Below are positions 41,373 to 52,062 of a DNA stretch of 64,000 nt, piece by piece. Position 1 is the first letter of the stretch. Every line of letters starts with the position of its first letter. This stretch comes from Ptiloglossa arizonensis (Eukaryota; Arthropoda; Insecta; Hymenoptera; Colletidae). Location: the NCBI RefSeq assembly GCF_051014685.1, contig NW_027479262.1, positions 106,620 through 170,619 on the forward strand. Direction: 5' to 3'. The notes under the pieces were generated by a model that saw only the letters and a program-made list of their open reading frames with translations, ran no database searches and was not told the DNA's origin. The position numbers and the translations under genes are program-made.

Positions 41373-43347
41373 TGTTGCATCTGAAAGTAGAAACTCGCCC
41401 GATTACAACGGTATGTGTATTTTTTCCCTAGGCCATTCTGGTTAAGCGTTTGGAGCAGCAGAATTGCGAAAAATTTTTTGCCTTCTCAACCATTTCTTGG
41501 CTTCAAACTCCCATATCTCGCGAACGGATTGACCTAACCCAAAAATTCCTATTGCATCTGAAAGTAGAAACTCGCCCGATTACAACGGTATGTGTATTTT
41601 TTCCCTAGGCCATTCTGGTTAAGCGTTTGGAGCAGCAGAAGTGCGAAAGATTTGTTGTCTTCTCAACCATTTCTTAGCTTCAAACTCCCATATCTCGCGA
41701 ACGGATTGACCTAACCCAAAAATTCGTGTTGCATCTGAAAGTAGAAACTCGCCCGATTATAACGGTATCTGTATTTTTTCCCTAGACCATTCTGTTTAAG
41801 CGTTTGGAGCAGCAGAATTGCGAAAAATTTTTTGCCTTCTCAACCATTTCTTGGCTTCAGACTCCCATATCTCGCGAACGGATTGACCTAACCCAAAAAT
41901 TCCTATTGCATCTGAAAGTAGAGACTCGCCCGATTACAACGGTATGTGTATTTTTTCCCTAGGCCATTCTGGTTAAGCGTTTGGAGCAGCAGAAATGCGA
42001 AAAATTTTTTGCCTTCTCAACCATTTCTTGGCTTCAAACTCCCATATCTCGCGAACGGATTGACCTAACCCAAAAATTCCTGTAGCGTCTGGAAGTAGAG
42101 ACTCGGCCGATTACAACGGTATGTGTATTTTTTCCCTAGGCCATTCTGGTTAAGCGTTTGGAGCAGCAGAATTGCGAAAAATTTTTTGCCTTCTCAACCA
42201 TTTCTTGGCTTCAAACTCCCATATCTCGCGAACGGATTGACCTAACCCAAAAATTCCTATTGCATCTGAAAGTAGAAACTCGCCCGATTACAACGGTATG
42301 TGTATTTTTTCCCTAGGCCATTCTGGTTAAGCGTTTGGAGCAGCAGAATTGCAAAAAATTTGTTGCCTTCTCAACCATTTCTTGGCTTCAAACTCCCATA
42401 TCTCGCGAACGGATTGACCTAACCCAAAAATTCCAATTGCATCTGAAAGTAGAACCTCGCCCGATTACAGCGGTATGTGTATTTTTTCCCTAGGCCATTC
42501 TGGTTAAGCGTTTGGGGCAGCAGAATTGCGAAAAATTTGTTGCCTTCTCAACCATTTCTTGGCTTCAAACTCCCATATCTCGCGAACGGATTGACCTAAC
42601 CCAAAAATTCCAATTGCATCTGAAAGTAGAACCTCGCCCGATTACAGCGGTATGTGTATTTTTTTCCTAGGCCATTCTGGTTAAGCGTTTGGAGCAGCAG
42701 AATTGCGAAAAATTTTTTGCCTTCTCAACCATTTCTTGGCTTCAAACTCCCATATCTCGCGAACGGATTGACCTAACCCAAAAATTCCTGTTGCATCTGA
42801 AAGTAGAAACTCGCCCGATTACAACGGTATGTGTATTTTTTCCCTAGGCCATTCTGGTTAAGCGTTTGGAGCAGCAGAATTGCGAAAAATTTTTTGCCTT
42901 CTCAACCATTTCTTGGCTTCAAACTCCCATATCTCGCGAACGGATTGACCTAACCCAAAAATTCCTATTGCATCTGAAAGTAGAAACTCGCCCGATTACA
43001 ACGGTATGTGTATTTTTTCCCTAGGCCATTCTGGTTAAGCGTTTGGAGCAGCAGAAGTGCGAAAGATTTGTTGTCTTCTCAACCATTTCTTAGCTTCAAA
43101 CTCCCATATCTCGCGAACGGATTGACCTAACCCAAAAATTCCTATTGCATCTGAAAGTAGAGACTCGCCCGATTACAACGGTATGTGTATTTTTTCCCTA
43201 GGCCATTCTGGTTAAGCGTTTGGAGCAGCAGAAATGCGAAAAATTTTTTGCCTTCTCAACCATTTCTTGGCTTCAAACTCCCATATCTCGCGAACGGATT
43301 GACCTAACCCAAAAATTCCTGTTGCATCTGAAAGTAGAAACTCGCCC
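39278..43347 (+). repeat. 23-unit tandem duplication, first copy (4070 bp)
   Basis: This segment is followed immediately by a second copy at 43348-47417, and each is exactly 4070 bp. Line-by-line comparison showed only two differences: C at 39480 against T at 43550, and C at 40311 against T at 44381. Shared rare words include caatcatttc, gagctgcag, cttcccaacc, tcggccgatt and cttcagactc. One 176-bp unit (40517) accounts for the length of 23 x 177 less one. Confidence 0.95.
42473..42649 (+). repeat. Representative unit of the ggggcagcag subtype
   Basis: This type A derivative has ggggcagcag in place of ggagcagcag near unit position 52 and gaaaaatttgttgcc in place of the uninterrupted T6 run, with a version-3 tail. 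The subtype recurs at many places in the right domain (for example near 28.2, 30.65, 33.66, 34.37, 37.2, 40.4, 41.1, 44.5, 52.2 and 58.4 kb). It is a good marker for aligning HOR copies. In four units the same site has lost one base (gtttgggcagcag), which gives 176-bp units at 33791, 40517, 44587 and 49719. Confidence 0.88.
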
Positions 43348-46300
43348 GATTACAACGGTATGTGTATTTTTTCCCTAGGCCATTCTGGTTAAGCGTTTGG
43401 AGCAGCAGAATTGCGAAAAATTTTTTGCCTTCTCAACCATTTCTTGGCTTCAAACTCCCATATCTCGCGAACGGATTGACCTAACCCAAAAATTCCTGTG
43501 GCGTCTGGAAGTAGAGACTCGCCCGATTACAACGGTATGTGTATTTTTTTCCTAGGCCATTCTGGTTAAGCGTTTGGAGCAGCAGAATTGCGAAAAATTT
43601 TTTGCCTTCTCAATCATTTCTTGGCTTCAAACTCCCATATCTCGCGAACGGATTGACCTAACCCAAAAATTCCTATTGCATCTGAAAGTAGAGACTCGCC
43701 CGATTACAACGGTATGTGTATTTTTTCCCTAGGCCATTCTGGTTAAGCGTTTGGAGCTGCAGAAGTGCGAAAGATTTGTTGTCTTCTCAACCATTTCTTA
43801 GCTTCAAACTCCCATATCTCGCGAACGGATTGACCTAACCCAAAAATTCCTATTGCATCTGAAAGTAGAAACTCGCCCGATTACAACGGTATGTGTATTT
43901 TTTCCCTAGACCATTCTGTTTAAGCGTTTGGAGCAGCAGAATTGCGAAAAATTTTTTGCCTTTTCAACCATTTCTTGGCTTCAAACTCCCATATCTCGCG
44001 AACGGATTGACCTAACCCAAAAATTCCTGTTGCATCTGAAAGTAGAAACTCGCCCGATTACAACGGTATGTGTATTTTTTCCCTAGGCCATTCTGGTTAA
44101 GCGTTTGGAGCAGCAGAATTGCGAAAAATTTTTTGCCTTCTCAACCATTTCTTGGCTTCAAACTCCCATATCTCGCGAACGGATTGACCTAACCCAAAAA
44201 TTCCTGTGGCGTCTGGAAGTAGAGACTCGCCCGATTACAACGGTATGTGTATTTTTTCCCTAGGCCATTCTGGTTAAGCGTTTGGAGCAGCAGAATTGCG
44301 AAAAATTTTTTGCCTTCTCAACCATTTCTTGGCTTCAAACTCCCATATCTCGCGAACGGATTGACCTAACCCAAAAATTCTTATTGCATCTGAAAGTAGA
44401 AACTCGCCCGATTACAACGGTATGTGTATTTTTTCCCTAGGCCATTCTGGTTAAGCGTTTGGGGCAGCAGAATTGCGAAAAATTTGTTGCCTTCCCAACC
44501 ATTTCTTGGCTTCAAACTCCCATATCTCGCGAACGGATTGACCTAACCCAAAAATTCCAATTGCATCTGAAAGTAGAACCTCGCCCGATTACAGCGGTAT
44601 GTGTATTTTTTCCCTAGGCCATTCTGGTTAAGCGTTTGGGCAGCAGAATTGCGAAAAATTTTTTGCCTTCTCAACCATTTCTTGGCTTCAAACTCCCATA
44701 TCTCGCGAACGGATTGACCTAACCCAAAAATTCCTGTAGCGTCTGGAAGTAGAGACTCGGCCGATTACAACGGTATGTGTATTTTTTCCCTAGGCCATTC
44801 TGGTTAAGCGTTTGGAGCAGCAGAATTGCGAAAAATTTTTTGCCTTCTCAACCATTTCTTGGCTTCAAACTCCCATATCTCGCGAACGGATTGACCTAAC
44901 CCAAAAATTCCTATTGCATCTGAAAGTAGAAACTCGCCCGATTACAACGGTATGTGTATTTTTTCCCTAGGCCATTCTGGTTAAGCGTTTGGAGCAGCAG
45001 AATTGCAAAAAATTTGTTGCGTTCTCAACCATTTCTTGGCTTCAAACTCCCATATCTCGCGAACGGATTGACCTAACCCAAAAATTCCAATTGCATCTGA
45101 AAGTAGAACCTCGCCCGATTACAGCGGTATGTGTATTTTTTCCCTAGGCCATTCTGGTTAAGCGTTTGGGGCAGCAGAATTGCGAAAAATTTGTTGCCTT
45201 CTCAACCATTTCTTGGCTTCAAACTCCCATATCTCGCGAACGGATTGACCTAACCCAAAAATTCCAATTGCATCTGAAAGTAGAACCTCGCCCGATTACA
45301 GCGGTATGTGTATTTTTTTCCTAGGCCATTCTGGTTAAGCGTTTGGAGCAGCAGAATTGCGAAAAATTTTTTGCCTTCTCAACCATTTCTTGGCTTCAAA
45401 CTCCCATATCTCGCGAACGGATTGACCTAACCCAAAAATTCCTGTTGCATCTGAAAGTAGAAACTCGCCCGATTACAACGGTATGTGTATTTTTTCCCTA
45501 GGCCATTCTGGTTAAGCGTTTGGAGCAGCAGAATTGCGAAAAATTTTTTGCCTTCTCAACCATTTCTTGGCTTCAAACTCCCATATCTCGCGAACGGATT
45601 GACCTAACCCAAAAATTCCTATTGCATCTGAAAGTAGAAACTCGCCCGATTACAACGGTATGTGTATTTTTTCCCTAGGCCATTCTGGTTAAGCGTTTGG
45701 AGCAGCAGAAGTGCGAAAGATTTGTTGTCTTCTCAACCATTTCTTAGCTTCAAACTCCCATATCTCGCGAACGGATTGACCTAACCCAAAAATTCGTGTT
45801 GCATCTGAAAGTAGAAACTCGCCCGATTATAACGGTATCTGTATTTTTTCCCTAGACCATTCTGTTTAAGCGTTTGGAGCAGCAGAATTGCGAAAAATTT
45901 TTTGCCTTCTCAACCATTTCTTGGCTTCAGACTCCCATATCTCGCGAACGGATTGACCTAACCCAAAAATTCCTATTGCATCTGAAAGTAGAGACTCGCC
46001 CGATTACAACGGTATGTGTATTTTTTCCCTAGGCCATTCTGGTTAAGCGTTTGGAGCAGCAGAAATGCGAAAAATTTTTTGCCTTCTCAACCATTTCTTG
46101 GCTTCAAACTCCCATATCTCGCGAACGGATTGACCTAACCCAAAAATTCCTGTAGCGTCTGGAAGTAGAGACTCGGCCGATTACAACGGTATGTGTATTT
46201 TTTCCCTAGGCCATTCTGGTTAAGCGTTTGGAGCAGCAGAATTGCGAAAAATTTTTTGCCTTCTCAACCATTTCTTGGCTTCAAACTCCCATATCTCGCG

Positions 46301-47417
46301 AACGGATTGACCTAACCCAAAAATTCCTATTGCATCTGAAAGTAGAAACTCGCCCGATTACAACGGTATGTGTATTTTTTCCCTAGGCCATTCTGGTTAA
46401 GCGTTTGGAGCAGCAGAATTGCAAAAAATTTGTTGCCTTCTCAACCATTTCTTGGCTTCAAACTCCCATATCTCGCGAACGGATTGACCTAACCCAAAAA
46501 TTCCAATTGCATCTGAAAGTAGAACCTCGCCCGATTACAGCGGTATGTGTATTTTTTCCCTAGGCCATTCTGGTTAAGCGTTTGGGGCAGCAGAATTGCG
46601 AAAAATTTGTTGCCTTCTCAACCATTTCTTGGCTTCAAACTCCCATATCTCGCGAACGGATTGACCTAACCCAAAAATTCCAATTGCATCTGAAAGTAGA
46701 ACCTCGCCCGATTACAGCGGTATGTGTATTTTTTTCCTAGGCCATTCTGGTTAAGCGTTTGGAGCAGCAGAATTGCGAAAAATTTTTTGCCTTCTCAACC
46801 ATTTCTTGGCTTCAAACTCCCATATCTCGCGAACGGATTGACCTAACCCAAAAATTCCTGTTGCATCTGAAAGTAGAAACTCGCCCGATTACAACGGTAT
46901 GTGTATTTTTTCCCTAGGCCATTCTGGTTAAGCGTTTGGAGCAGCAGAATTGCGAAAAATTTTTTGCCTTCTCAACCATTTCTTGGCTTCAAACTCCCAT
47001 ATCTCGCGAACGGATTGACCTAACCCAAAAATTCCTATTGCATCTGAAAGTAGAAACTCGCCCGATTACAACGGTATGTGTATTTTTTCCCTAGGCCATT
47101 CTGGTTAAGCGTTTGGAGCAGCAGAAGTGCGAAAGATTTGTTGTCTTCTCAACCATTTCTTAGCTTCAAACTCCCATATCTCGCGAACGGATTGACCTAA
47201 CCCAAAAATTCCTATTGCATCTGAAAGTAGAGACTCGCCCGATTACAACGGTATGTGTATTTTTTCCCTAGGCCATTCTGGTTAAGCGTTTGGAGCAGCA
47301 GAAATGCGAAAAATTTTTTGCCTTCTCAACCATTTCTTGGCTTCAAACTCCCATATCTCGCGAACGGATTGACCTAACCCAAAAATTCCTGTTGCATCTG
47401 AAAGTAGAAACTCGCCC
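43348..47417 (+). repeat. 23-unit tandem duplication, second copy (4070 bp)
   Basis: This is the direct neighbour and near-identical copy of 39278-43347. After it, from 47418, the sequence stops matching the start of the copy. It instead resembles 38039-39800 at an offset of 9379 bp (53 units less two), as expected if the duplication was inserted by unequal exchange into a pre-existing HOR. The near absence of differences makes it the youngest event visible. Confidence 0.95.
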
Positions 47418-47594
47418 GATTACAACGGTATGTGTATTTTTTCCCTAGGCCATTCTGGTTAAGCGTTTGGAGCAGCAGAATTGCGAAAAATTTTTTGCAT
47501 TCTCAACCATTTCTTGGCTTCAAACTCCCATATCTCTCGAACGGATTGACCTAACCCAAAAATTCCTATTGCATCTGAAAGTAGAAACTCGCCC

Positions 47595-47771
47595 GATTAC
47601 AACGGTATGTGTATTTTTTCCCTAGGCTATTCTGGTTAAGCGTTTGGAGCAGCAGAATAGCGAAAAATTTTTTGCCTTCTCAACCATTTCTTGGCTTCAA
47701 ACTCCCATATCTCGCGAACGGATTGACCTAACCCAAAAATTCCAATTGCATCTGAAAGTAGAACCTCGCCC
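47595..47771 (+). repeat. Representative type A unit with 3-prime version 3 (ccaattgc tail)
   Basis: The tail reads ccaattgcatctg and ends gaacctcgccc. The next unit then usually begins gattacagcgg instead of gattacaacgg, so the linked block crosses the unit boundary as drawn. Many version-3 units start with ggctattctgg or are followed by units with ggggcagcag and gaaaaatttgttgcc. This copy also carries a private T65A change (gaatagcg). Version 3 is common from 27 kb onward and rarer before. Confidence 0.9.
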
Positions 47772-47948
47772 GATTACAGCGGTATGTGTATTTTTTCCCT
47801 AGGCCATTCTGGTTAAGCGTTTGGAGCAGCAGAATTGCGAAAAATTTTTTGCCTTCTCAACCATTTCTTGGCTTCAAACTCCCATATCTCGCGAACGGAT
47901 TGACCTAACCCAAAAATTCCTGTAGCGTCTGGAAGTAGAGACTCGCCC
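47772..47948 (+). repeat. Representative type A unit with 3-prime version 2 (gtagcg tail)
   Basis: The body is type A, but the tail from unit position 148 reads cctgtagcgtctggaagtag and ends gagactcgccc. These linked changes separate it from version 1. Closely related tails read cctgtggcg (first at 32701, repeated through 49337) and cctgtagtg (first at 51639, repeated through 59.8 kb). Each is confined to its own part of the array, so they mark local amplification. Confidence 0.9.
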
Positions 47949-48125
47949 GATTACAACGGTATGTGTATTTTTTCCCTAGGCCATTCTGGTTAAGCGTTTG
48001 GAGCAGCAGAATTGCGAAAAATTTTTTGCCTTCTCAACCATTTCTTGGCTTCAAACTCCCATATCTCGCGAACGGATTGACCTAACCCAAAAATTCCTAT
48101 TGCATCTGAAAGTAGAAACTCGCCC
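47949..48125 (+). repeat. Reference unit, type A with 3-prime version 1 (consensus-like)
   Basis: This 177-bp unit matches the consensus I derived by eye and serves as coordinate reference. It holds a T6 run at unit positions 20-25, CCTAGG at 27-32, the A5T6 tract at 69-79, TCGCGA at 118-123, CCTAACCC at 133-140, A5T2 at 141-147 and a version-1 tail reading cctattgcatctg from 148. It contains 31 G and 43 C. There are eight CpG sites, counting the one formed with the next unit. It is the most frequent kind of unit, especially in the right domain. Confidence 0.95.
48014..48029. other. Near-palindromic A5T6 tract (shown in the reference unit)
   Basis: Unit positions 66-81 read GCGAAAAATTTTTTGC. 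This is self-complementary at all but one base pair (G68 against T79). An AnTn run without a TpA step is known to give a rigid, intrinsically curved helix. It is present in every type A unit and broken by two substitutions in type B, so the array alternates tract-bearing and tract-lacking units. A role in nucleosome positioning or extrusion is inference. Confidence 0.7.
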
Positions 48126-48302
48126 GATTACAACGGTATGTGTATTTTTTCCCTAGGCCATTCTGGTTAAGCGTTTGGAGCAGCAGAATTGCGAAAAATT
48201 TTTTGCCTTCTCAACCATTTCTTGGCTTCAAACTCCCATATCTCGCGAACGGATTGACCTAACCCAAAAATTCCTATTGCATCTGAAAGTAGAGACTCGC
48301 CC

Positions 48303-48479
48303 GATTACAACGGTATGTGTATTTTTTCCCTAGGCCATTCTGGTTAAGCGTTTGGAGCAGCAGAAGTGCGAAAGATTTGTTGTCTTCTCAACCATTTCTT
48401 AGCTTCAAACTCCCATATCTCGCGAACGGATTGACCTAACCCAAAAATTCCTATTGCATCTGAAAGTAGAAACTCGCCC
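48303..48479 (+). repeat. Representative type B unit
   Basis: Type B differs from type A by a linked set of substitutions: T64G, A72G, T77G, C81T and G99A (gaagtgcgaaagatttg, then cttagcttc). The A5T6 tract is broken. The set is nearly always inherited whole, so B is an old subfamily rather than recurrent mutation. Dozens of B units are scattered through the array, often three to six units apart. A sub-version with cttagtttc (C101T) appears mainly in the left 20 kb. In that region the B tail often reads cgtgttgcatctg and is followed by gattataacggtatctg. Confidence 0.93.
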
Positions 48480-50129
48480 GATTACAACGGTATGTGTATT
48501 TTTTCCCTAGACCATTCTGTTTAAGCGTTTGGAGCAGCAGAATTGCGAAAAATTTTTTGCCTTTTCAACCATTTCTTGGCTTCAAACTCTCATATCTCGC
48601 GAACGGATTGACCTAACCCAAAAATTCCTGTTGCATCTGAAAGTAGAAACTCGCCCGATTACAACGGTATGTGTATTTTTTCCCTAGGCCATTCTGGTTA
48701 AGCGTTTGGAGCAGCAGAATTGCGAAAAATTGTTTGCCTTCTCAACCATTTCTTGGCTTCAAACTCCCATATCTCGCGAACGGATTGACCTAACCCAAAA
48801 ATTCCTGTGGCGTCTGGAAGTAGAGACTCGCCCGATTACAACGGTATGTGTATTTTTTCCCTAGGCCATTCTGGTTAAGCGTTTGGAGCAGCAGAATTGC
48901 GAAAAATTTTTTGCCTTCTCAACCATTTCTTGGCTTCAAACTCCCATATCTCGCGAACGGATTGACTTAACCCAAAAATTCCTATTGCATCTGAAAGTAG
49001 AGACTCGCCCGATTACAACGGTATGTGTATTTTTTCCCTAGGCCATTCTGGTTAAGCGTTTGGAGCTGCAGAAGTGCGAAAGATTTGTTGTCTTCTCAAC
49101 CATTTCTTAGCTTCAAACTCCCATATCTCGCGAACGGATTGACCTAACCCAAAAATTCCTATTGCATCTGAAAGTAGAAACTCGCCCGATTACAACGGTA
49201 TGTGTATTTTTTCCCTAGGCCATTCTGGTTAAGCGTTTGGAGCAGCAGAATTGCGAAAAATTTTTTGCCTTCTCAACCATTTCTTGGCTTCAAACTCCCA
49301 TATCTCGCGAACGGATTGACCTAACCCAAAAATTCCTGTGGCGTCTGGAAGTAGAGACTCGCCCGATTACAACGGTATGTGTATTTTTTCCCTAGGCCAT
49401 TCTGGTTAAGCGTTTGGAGCAGCAGAATTGCGAAAAATTTTTTGCCTTCTCAACCATTTCTTGGCTTCAAACTCCCATATCTCGCGAACGGATTGACCTA
49501 ACCCAAAAATTCCTATTGCATCTGAAAGTAGAAACTCGCCCGATTACAACGGTATGTGTATTTTTTCCCCAGGCCATTCTGGTTAAGCGTTTGGGGCAGC
49601 AGAATTGCGAAAAATTTGTTGCCTTCCCAACCATTTCTTGGCTTCAAACTCCCATATCTCGCGAACGGATTGACCTAACCCAAAAATTCCAATTGCATCT
49701 GAAAGTAGAACCTCGCCCGCTTACAGCGGTATGTGTATTTTTTCCCTAGGCCATTCTGGTTAAGCGTTTGGGCAGCAGAATTGCGAAAAATTTTTTGCCT
49801 TCTCAACCATTTCTTGGCTTCAAACTCCCATATCTCGCGAACGGATTGACCTAACCCAAAAATTCCTGTAGCGTCTGGAAGTAGAGACTCGGCCGATTAC
49901 AACGGTATGTGTATTTTTTCCCTAGGCCATTCTGGTTAAGCGTTTGGAGCAGCAGAATTGCGAAAAATTTTTTGCCTTCTCAACCATTTCTTGGCTTCAA
50001 ACTCCCATATCTCGCGAACGGATTGACCTAACCCAAAAATTCCTATTGCATCTGAAAGTAGAAACTCGCCCGATTACAACGGTATGTGTATTTTTTCCCT
50101 AGGCCATTCTGGTTAAGCGTTTGGAGCAG

Positions 50130-52062
50130 CAGAATTGCAAAAAATTTGTTGCCTTCTCAACCATTTCTTGGCTTCAAACTCCCATATCTCGCGAACGGAT
50201 TGACCTAACCCAAAAATTCCTGTTGCATCTGAAAGTAGAAACTCGCCCGATTACAACGGTATGTGTATTTTTTCCCTAGGCCATTCTGGTTAAGCGTTTG
50301 GAGCAGCAGAATTGCGAAAAATTTTTTGCCTTCTCAACCATTTCTTGGCTTCAAACTCCCATATCTCGCGAACGGATTGACCTAACCCAAAAATTCCTAT
50401 TGCATCTGAAAGTAGAAACTCGCCCGATTACAACGGTATGTGTATTTTTTCCCTAGGCCATTCTGGTTAAGCGTTTGGAGCAGCAGAAGTGCGAAAGATT
50501 TGTTGTCTTCTCAACCATTTCTTAGCTTCAAACTCCCATATCTCGCGAACGGATTGACCTAACCCAAAAATTCGTGTTGCATCTGAAAGTAGAAACTCGC
50601 CCGATTATAACGGTATCTGTATTTTTTCCCTAGACCATTCTGTTTAAGCGTTTGGAGCAGCAGAATTGCGAAAAATTTTTTGCCTTCTCAACCATTTCTT
50701 GGCTTCAGACTCCCATATCTCGCGAACGGATTGACCTAACCCAAAAATTCCTATTGCATCTGAAAGTAGAGACTCGCCCGATTACAACGGTATGTGTATT
50801 TTTTCCCTAGGCCATTCTGGTTAAGCGTTTGGAGCAGCAGAAATGCGAAAAATTTTTTGCCTTCTCAACCATTTCTTGGCTTCAAACTCCCATATCTCGC
50901 GAACGGATTGACCTAACCCAAAAATTCCTGTTGCATCTGAAAGTAGAAACTCGCCCGATTACAACAGTATGTGTATTTTTTCCCTAGGCCATTCTGGTTA
51001 AGCGTTTGGAGCAGCAGAATTGCGAAAAATTTTTTGCATTCTCAACCATTTCTTGGCTTGAAACTCCCATATCTCGCGAACGGATTGACCTAACCCAAAA
51101 ATTCCTGTAGCGTCTGGAAGTAGAAACTCGCCCGATTACAACGGTATGTGTATTTTTTCCCTAGGCTATTCTGGTTAAGCGTTTGGAGCAGCAGAATTGC
51201 GAAAAATTTTTTGCCTTCTCAACCATTTCTTGGCTTCAAACTCCCATATCTCGCGAACGGATTGACCTAACCCAAAAATTCCAATTGCATCTGAAAGTAG
51301 AACCTCGCCCGATTACAGCGGTATGTGTATTTTTTCCCTAGGCCATTCTGGTTAAGCGTTTGGGGCAGCAGAATTGCGAAAAATTTGTTGCCTTCTCAAC
51401 CATTTCTTGGCTTCAAACTCCCATATCTCGCGAACGGATTGACCTAACCCAAAAATTCCAATTGCATCTGAAAGTAGAACCTCGCCCGATTACAGCGGTA
51501 TGTGTATTTTTTCCCTAGGCCATTCTGGTTAAGCGTTTGGAGCAGCAGAATTGCGAAAAATTTTTTGCCTTCTCAACCATTTCTTGGCTTCAAACTCCCA
51601 TATCTCGCGAACGGATTGACCTAACCCAAAAATTCCTGTAGTGTCTGGAAGTAGAGACTCGCCCGATTACAACGGTATGTGTATTTTTTCCCTAGGCCAT
51701 TCTGGTTAAGCGTTTGGAGCAGCAGAATTGCGAAAAATTTTTTGCATTCTCAACCATTTCTTGGCTTCAAACTCCCATATCTCGCGAACGGATTGACCTA
51801 ACCCAAAAATTCCTGTAGCGTCTGGAAGTAGAGACTCGCCCGATTACAACGGTATGTGTATTTTTTCCCTAGGCCATTCTGGTTAAGCGTTTGGAGCAGC
51901 AGAATTGCGAAAAATTTTTTGCCTTCTCAACCATTTCTTGGCTTCAAACTCCCATATCTCGCGAACGGATTGACCTAACCCAAAAATTCCTATTGCATCT
52001 GAAAGTAGAAACTCGCCCGATTACAACGGTATGTGTATTTTTTCCCTAGGCCATTCTGGTTA
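50130..52062 (+). repeat. Transitional units between HOR families
   Basis: The first part resembles 41.3-42.1 kb (cttcagactc at 50702, then an aaatgcg unit). The second part introduces the cctgtagtg tail (51639) and cttgaaactc (near 51058) that mark the following 35-unit block. No unit is broken or foreign. I could not assign this stretch to a single larger copy. Confidence 0.65.

Larger units (their letters stand above)
47418..50130 (+). repeat. Copy of 38.04-40.9 kb with one unit missing
   Basis: atatctctcg at 38151 and 47530, gcctttt at 39180 and 48559, and ttggagctgc at 39681 and 49060 all give 9379 bp. After the unit 49188-49364 the offset is 9202 bp: tgtggcg at 40135 and 49337, and the cttcccaacc marker at 40417 and 49619. 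The 177-bp difference is one whole unit, the equivalent of 39809-39985. From about 50.1 kb the match to this region ends, and units resembling 41.3-42.0 kb follow. Confidence 0.85.

Noticed and set aside
47987..47996. RNA polymerase III internal promoter (A-box-like tggttaagcg)
   Set aside because: The first nine positions fit an A box, but the final GG does not. The only B-box-like word (gattgacctaac) misses key bases. T6 runs would terminate a transcript within the unit.
49414..49749. 111-codon open frame, the longest in the window
   Set aside because: It is two consecutive satellite units read through because the CCTAGG stop has become CCCAGG near 49570. It has no ATG start, no ribosome binding site and no recognisable domain.
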